64,000 bases of DNA from Burkholderiales bacterium (GTDB lineage: Bacteria; Pseudomonadota; Gammaproteobacteria; Burkholderiales; Burkholderiaceae_E). Below the pieces are notes generated by a model, which saw only the letters and a program-made list of their open reading frames with translations, had not been told where the DNA came from and did not search any database. Positions 61,928-64,000 of this stretch are shown in pieces. Position numbers and translations under genes: made by a program. The stretch covers positions 124,001 through 188,000 of the forward strand of contig JAPLQE010000066.1 in the NCBI GenBank assembly GCA_026399835.1. The letters run 5' to 3'. Within the stretch, counting starts at the first letter, position 1. Every line of letters starts with the position of its first letter.

Positions 61928-63532
61928 ATGGCCCGACCCGATCCGACGTCCGACGCACCCGGCGTGCCCCGCGTGTCCTCCGCAGGCGCTACGCGCGACT
62001 TCGGCCTGCTCGCCTCGTCGCCGGGCGCCGACGCCTTCCGGCGCGCACGGCGCGAGGACCCTGCCGCGCTGCGCGTGCTCGAGGCGCGCGTCGCGCACGA
62101 CCTCGCCTGCCTGAACTATCCGCCCGCCGATTGGGTACCGCCCCGCGCCGGGCCCGACGGCGCGCCGGTGCTCGACGTGCTGGTCGCCGGCGGCGGCATG
62201 TGCGGGCAGACCGCCGCCTATGCGCTGCGCCGCGAGGGCCTGCACCGCGTGCGCACGATCGACGCGCGCGGCGAAGGGTTCGAGGGCCCGTGGGCGACCT
62301 TCGCCCGCATGGAGATGCTGCGCTCGCCCAAGCACCTCACCGGCCCCGACCTGGGTGTGCCATCGCTGACCTTCCGCGCCTGGTACGAGGCGCGATTCGG
62401 GCTCGAGGCCTGGGGCGCGCTGCACAAGGTCTGGCGGCTCGACTGGCGCGACTACCTGCTGTGGGTCCGCCGCCAGGTCGGCGTCGCGGTCGACGGCGGG
62501 GTCGGGCTGGTCTCGGTGGCGCCCGCGCGGGGCGCGCTCGCGCTGAGCGTCGCCGGGCCCGGCGGCAAGGTGCACGTCGTGCATGCGCGAAAGCTCGTGC
62601 TCGCGCTCGGCCGCGAGGGCAGCGGCCAGCCGCGCCGACCCGGGTTCCCCTCGCTCGCCGCCGATCCGGCGGCGGCACGCGGTCGCGTCTTCCATTCGAT
62701 GGACGAGATCGACTTCGCGTCGCTGTCGGGCGCGCGCATCGGCGTGCTCGGGGTCGGCGCTTCGGCCTTCGACAACGCCGGCCTCGCGCTCGAGCACGGT
62801 GCCTCGTCGGTGACGATGTTCGCGCGGCGTGCGCGCCTGCCGCAGGTCAACAAGTCGAAGTGGACCTCGTTCACCGGCTTCTTCCGCGGCTATCCGGCGC
62901 TGCCCGATGCCGAGCGCCAGCGCTTCTACGCCCACGTGTTCGACGAGCAGGTGCCGCCGCCCTTCGAGAGCGTGCTGCGCTGCGACCGGCATCCCGGTTT
63001 CGCGCTGCGGCTCGGCGAGCCCTGGCTCGACGTCGCCGCCGAAGCGCAGGGCGTGCGCGTGACGACACCTTCGGGCGAGCACCGGTTCGACGCGGTGATC
63101 TTCGGCACCGGCTTCGACGTGAACCTCGTCGACCGGCCGGAGCTCGGTGCGCTCGCCGCGAGCGTGCTCGCCTGGGGCGATCGCCTCGCTCCCGACGGCA
63201 GCGCGGTCGGTGCCGAGCTGTCGCGCTTCCCCTACCTCGGCGACGGCTTCCAGCTGATCGCGAAGGACGGCAGCGATGCGGCGGTCGCCGAGGCGCTCGG
63301 GCGCATCCACCTGTTCTCGTGGGGCAGCACGCTCAGCCACGGCGCGGTGGCGGGTGACATTCCCGGCCTCGCGATCGGCGCCACGCGCCTGTCCGGCGCG
63401 ATCGTGCGCGACCTGTTCGTCGAGGACGCGGAGCGCCACCACGAGCGGCTGCTCGCGCATGACGAGCAGGAGCTGCGGCCGACCCGCTGGTGGGGCGGCG
63501 ACGCCGGAGCGGGGCCGGCGGGGACGGCCTGA
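61928..63532 (+). CDS. FAD/NAD(P)-binding flavoprotein (monooxygenase-like)
   Basis: Two-dinucleotide-fold protein of 534 aa: FAD loop LVAGGGMCGQTAAYALRREG, the block RMEMLRSPKHLTGPDLG, NAD(P) loop IGVLGVGASAFDNAGLALEH and FGTGFDVNLVDRPEL. The pattern is that of flavin monooxygenase/lysine hydroxylase-like oxidoreductases. The start is uncertain: ATG 61928 is used because the alternative ATG at 61916 lies inside a CAGAAT -10-like hexamer, which would make the mRNA nearly leaderless. The stop codon is inside the first unit of a 13-bp tandem repeat. Substrate unknown. Confidence 0.82.
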   Translation: MARPDPTSDAPGVPRVSSAGATRDFGLLASSPGADAFRRARREDPAALRVLEARVAHDLACLNYPPADWVPPRAGPDGAPVLDVLVAGGGMCGQTAAYALRREGLHRVRTIDARGEGFEGPWATFARMEMLRSPKHLTGPDLGVPSLTFRAWYEARFGLEAWGALHKVWRLDWRDYLLWVRRQVGVAVDGGVGLVSVAPARGALALSVAGPGGKVHVVHARKLVLALGREGSGQPRRPGFPSLAADPAAARGRVFHSMDEIDFASLSGARIGVLGVGASAFDNAGLALEHGASSVTMFARRARLPQVNKSKWTSFTGFFRGYPALPDAERQRFYAHVFDEQVPPPFESVLRCDRHPGFALRLGEPWLDVAAEAQGVRVTTPSGEHRFDAVIFGTGFDVNLVDRPELGALAASVLAWGDRLAPDGSAVGAELSRFPYLGDGFQLIAKDGSDAAVAEALGRIHLFSWGSTLSHGAVAGDIPGLAIGATRLSGAIVRDLFVEDAERHHERLLAHDEQELRPTRWWGGDAGAGPAGTA

Positions 63533-63593
63533 GGGGGCTGGCTGAGGGGGCTGGCCGAGGGGGCTGGCCGAGGGGACGGCCTGAGGGGCGGCC
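63529..63593. repeat. Five tandem 13-bp units (CTGAGGGGGCTGG and variants)
   Basis: Units: CTGAGGGGGCTGG twice, CCGAGGGGGCTGG, CCGAGGGGACGGC, CTGAGGGGCGGCC. The array starts at the flavoprotein stop codon (TGA is part of unit 1) and ends 12 bp before the stop of the LysR gene. The sequence just before it (GGGGACGGC) looks like a further degenerate unit, so the repeat probably expanded from the 3' end of the gene. Copy number is likely variable. Confidence 0.85.
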
Positions 63594-63605
63594 TCTGCCG
63601 GGGCC

Positions 63606-64000
63606 TCAGCCCTCCGGCGGACCCAGCACCTCCGCTTCGGGGCGCCGCAGCAGCGCCTTGAGGAGCGGTGGCTCGAAGTGCCGCTTCACCGTGATCGCAT
63701 AGAAGGTCTCGCTCAGCTCGGGCACCACCGCGTACTCGACCAGCCGGCCCGCGCGCAGCTCGTCCTGCACGACGATCGTCGGCAGCAGCGCCACGCTGTC
63801 GGAGTCGCGCGCAAGCAGCCGCAGCATCGCCATGTCGTCGACCTCGGCGCGCAGCCGGTAGCGGATGCCGAGCTGCTCGCACATCAGGTCGAAGCCGGCT
63901 CGGATGTCGTTGTCGGGGCCGGGCAGCAGCAGCGGCACCTCCGCGAGTTCGTCGGGGAAGCGGAACGCGCGACGCTTGGGCCGCGGCCGCCCGACCAGGC
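63606..64000 (-). CDS. LysR-family transcriptional regulator, C-terminal part (5' end outside window)
   Basis: The frame is open to the window edge. Visible residues form the effector-binding domain of a LysR-type regulator: LPGPDNDIRAGFDLMCEQLG, LRAEVDDMAMLRLLARDSDS, VALLPTIVVQDELRAGRLVE and FYAITVKRHFEPPLLKALL. The DNA-binding half lies beyond 64000. LPGPDND and DSDSVALLP resemble a NhaR/CysB-like branch, but the effector is unknown. A Met codon at 63938 is internal. Confidence 0.88.
   Translation of the reverse strand, partial: LVGRPRPKRRAFRFPDELAEVPLLLPGPDNDIRAGFDLMCEQLGIRYRLRAEVDDMAMLRLLARDSDSVALLPTIVVQDELRAGRLVEYAVVPELSETFYAITVKRHFEPPLLKALLRRPEAEVLGPPEG

Noticed and set aside
63529-63593. 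CRISPR-like array
   Set aside because: The 13-bp units are contiguous with no spacers and there are no cas genes; it is a simple tandem repeat.

Overview
This is a very GC-rich, gene-dense chromosomal segment from a betaproteobacterium, most likely a member of Burkholderiales. The support is gene content and order: three Bug-family periplasmic solute receptors, the runs ilvE / zinc-finger / waaF and glnE / yhdP / nitrilase / tldD, moaC next to an M48 peptidase, and short promoters whose -10 element is repeatedly TAGAAT. No rRNA, tRNA, CRISPR array, phage gene or transposase is visible. The genus cannot be named from the sequence.

Layout. 1-8.6 kb: mtgA (5' end missing), mgtE, a beta-CASP metallohydrolase, a Bug receptor, a tyrosine phosphatase, a divergent MarR regulator / MATE pump pair and a decayed thioesterase. 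8.7-16.7 kb: a small membrane protein, a redoxin/2OG-oxygenase fusion, moaC, an M48 peptidase, and a reverse-strand cluster running from ilvE to a protein of unknown function. 16.7-20.2 kb: a tightly coupled transporter operon (MFS, AzlC, AzlD, two chromate-transporter halves). 20.3-30.8 kb: argC, glnE, yhdP, a nitrilase and tldD. 30.8-37.3 kb: accessory catabolic genes (nitroreductase, isocitrate-lyase-like lyase, TauD-like oxygenase, Bug receptor, D-arginine-dehydrogenase-like flavoprotein, M81 peptidase). 37.35-38.65 kb: aroG behind an aromatic-rich leader peptide and a complete attenuator. 38.8-50.1 kb: a cNMP-binding protein, then a GAF/AAA+/Fis sigma54 activator and the genes it probably controls. 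50.2-59.8 kb: an Asp/Glu-racemase-family protein, a cobalamin adenosyltransferase, an outer-membrane protein, a nucleobase-type ABC importer coupled to a deaminase, a CoA-transferase, a damaged Bug receptor, and the urate-pathway genes puuD and uraH. 59.9-64 kb: an FG-GAP lipoprotein, a DsbA-fold isomerase, a flavoprotein, a 13-bp tandem repeat and the C-terminal part of a LysR regulator.

Two regulatory systems stand out. First, aroG (DAHP synthase) has a 27-codon leader peptide containing Trp-Phe-Tyr-Ala-Phe4-Gly-Phe, overlapping mutually exclusive hairpins that end in a T-run terminator. This is a textbook attenuator, apparently sensing aromatic aminoacyl-tRNA. Second, the sigma54 activator gene at 39.6 kb is surrounded by -24/-12 promoters. 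Two match TGGCACGNNNNTTGCW perfectly (an OsmC / acyl-CoA-dehydrogenase-like / rubredoxin-reductase / GST operon, and a cyanate-type ABC transporter plus cyanase operon). Weaker ones precede a two-domain sulfurtransferase, the activator itself, and perhaps the ABC importer at 55.9 kb. Together these suggest a sigma54-controlled module for a sulfur- and nitrogen-containing compound whose breakdown gives cyanate. The substrate is unknown.

Other signals are recurrent very short or absent 5' leaders, back-to-back -10 elements in divergent gene pairs, and two apparent deletions (thioesterase at 8.5 kb, Bug receptor at 57.6 kb) that could be real decay or assembly artefacts.
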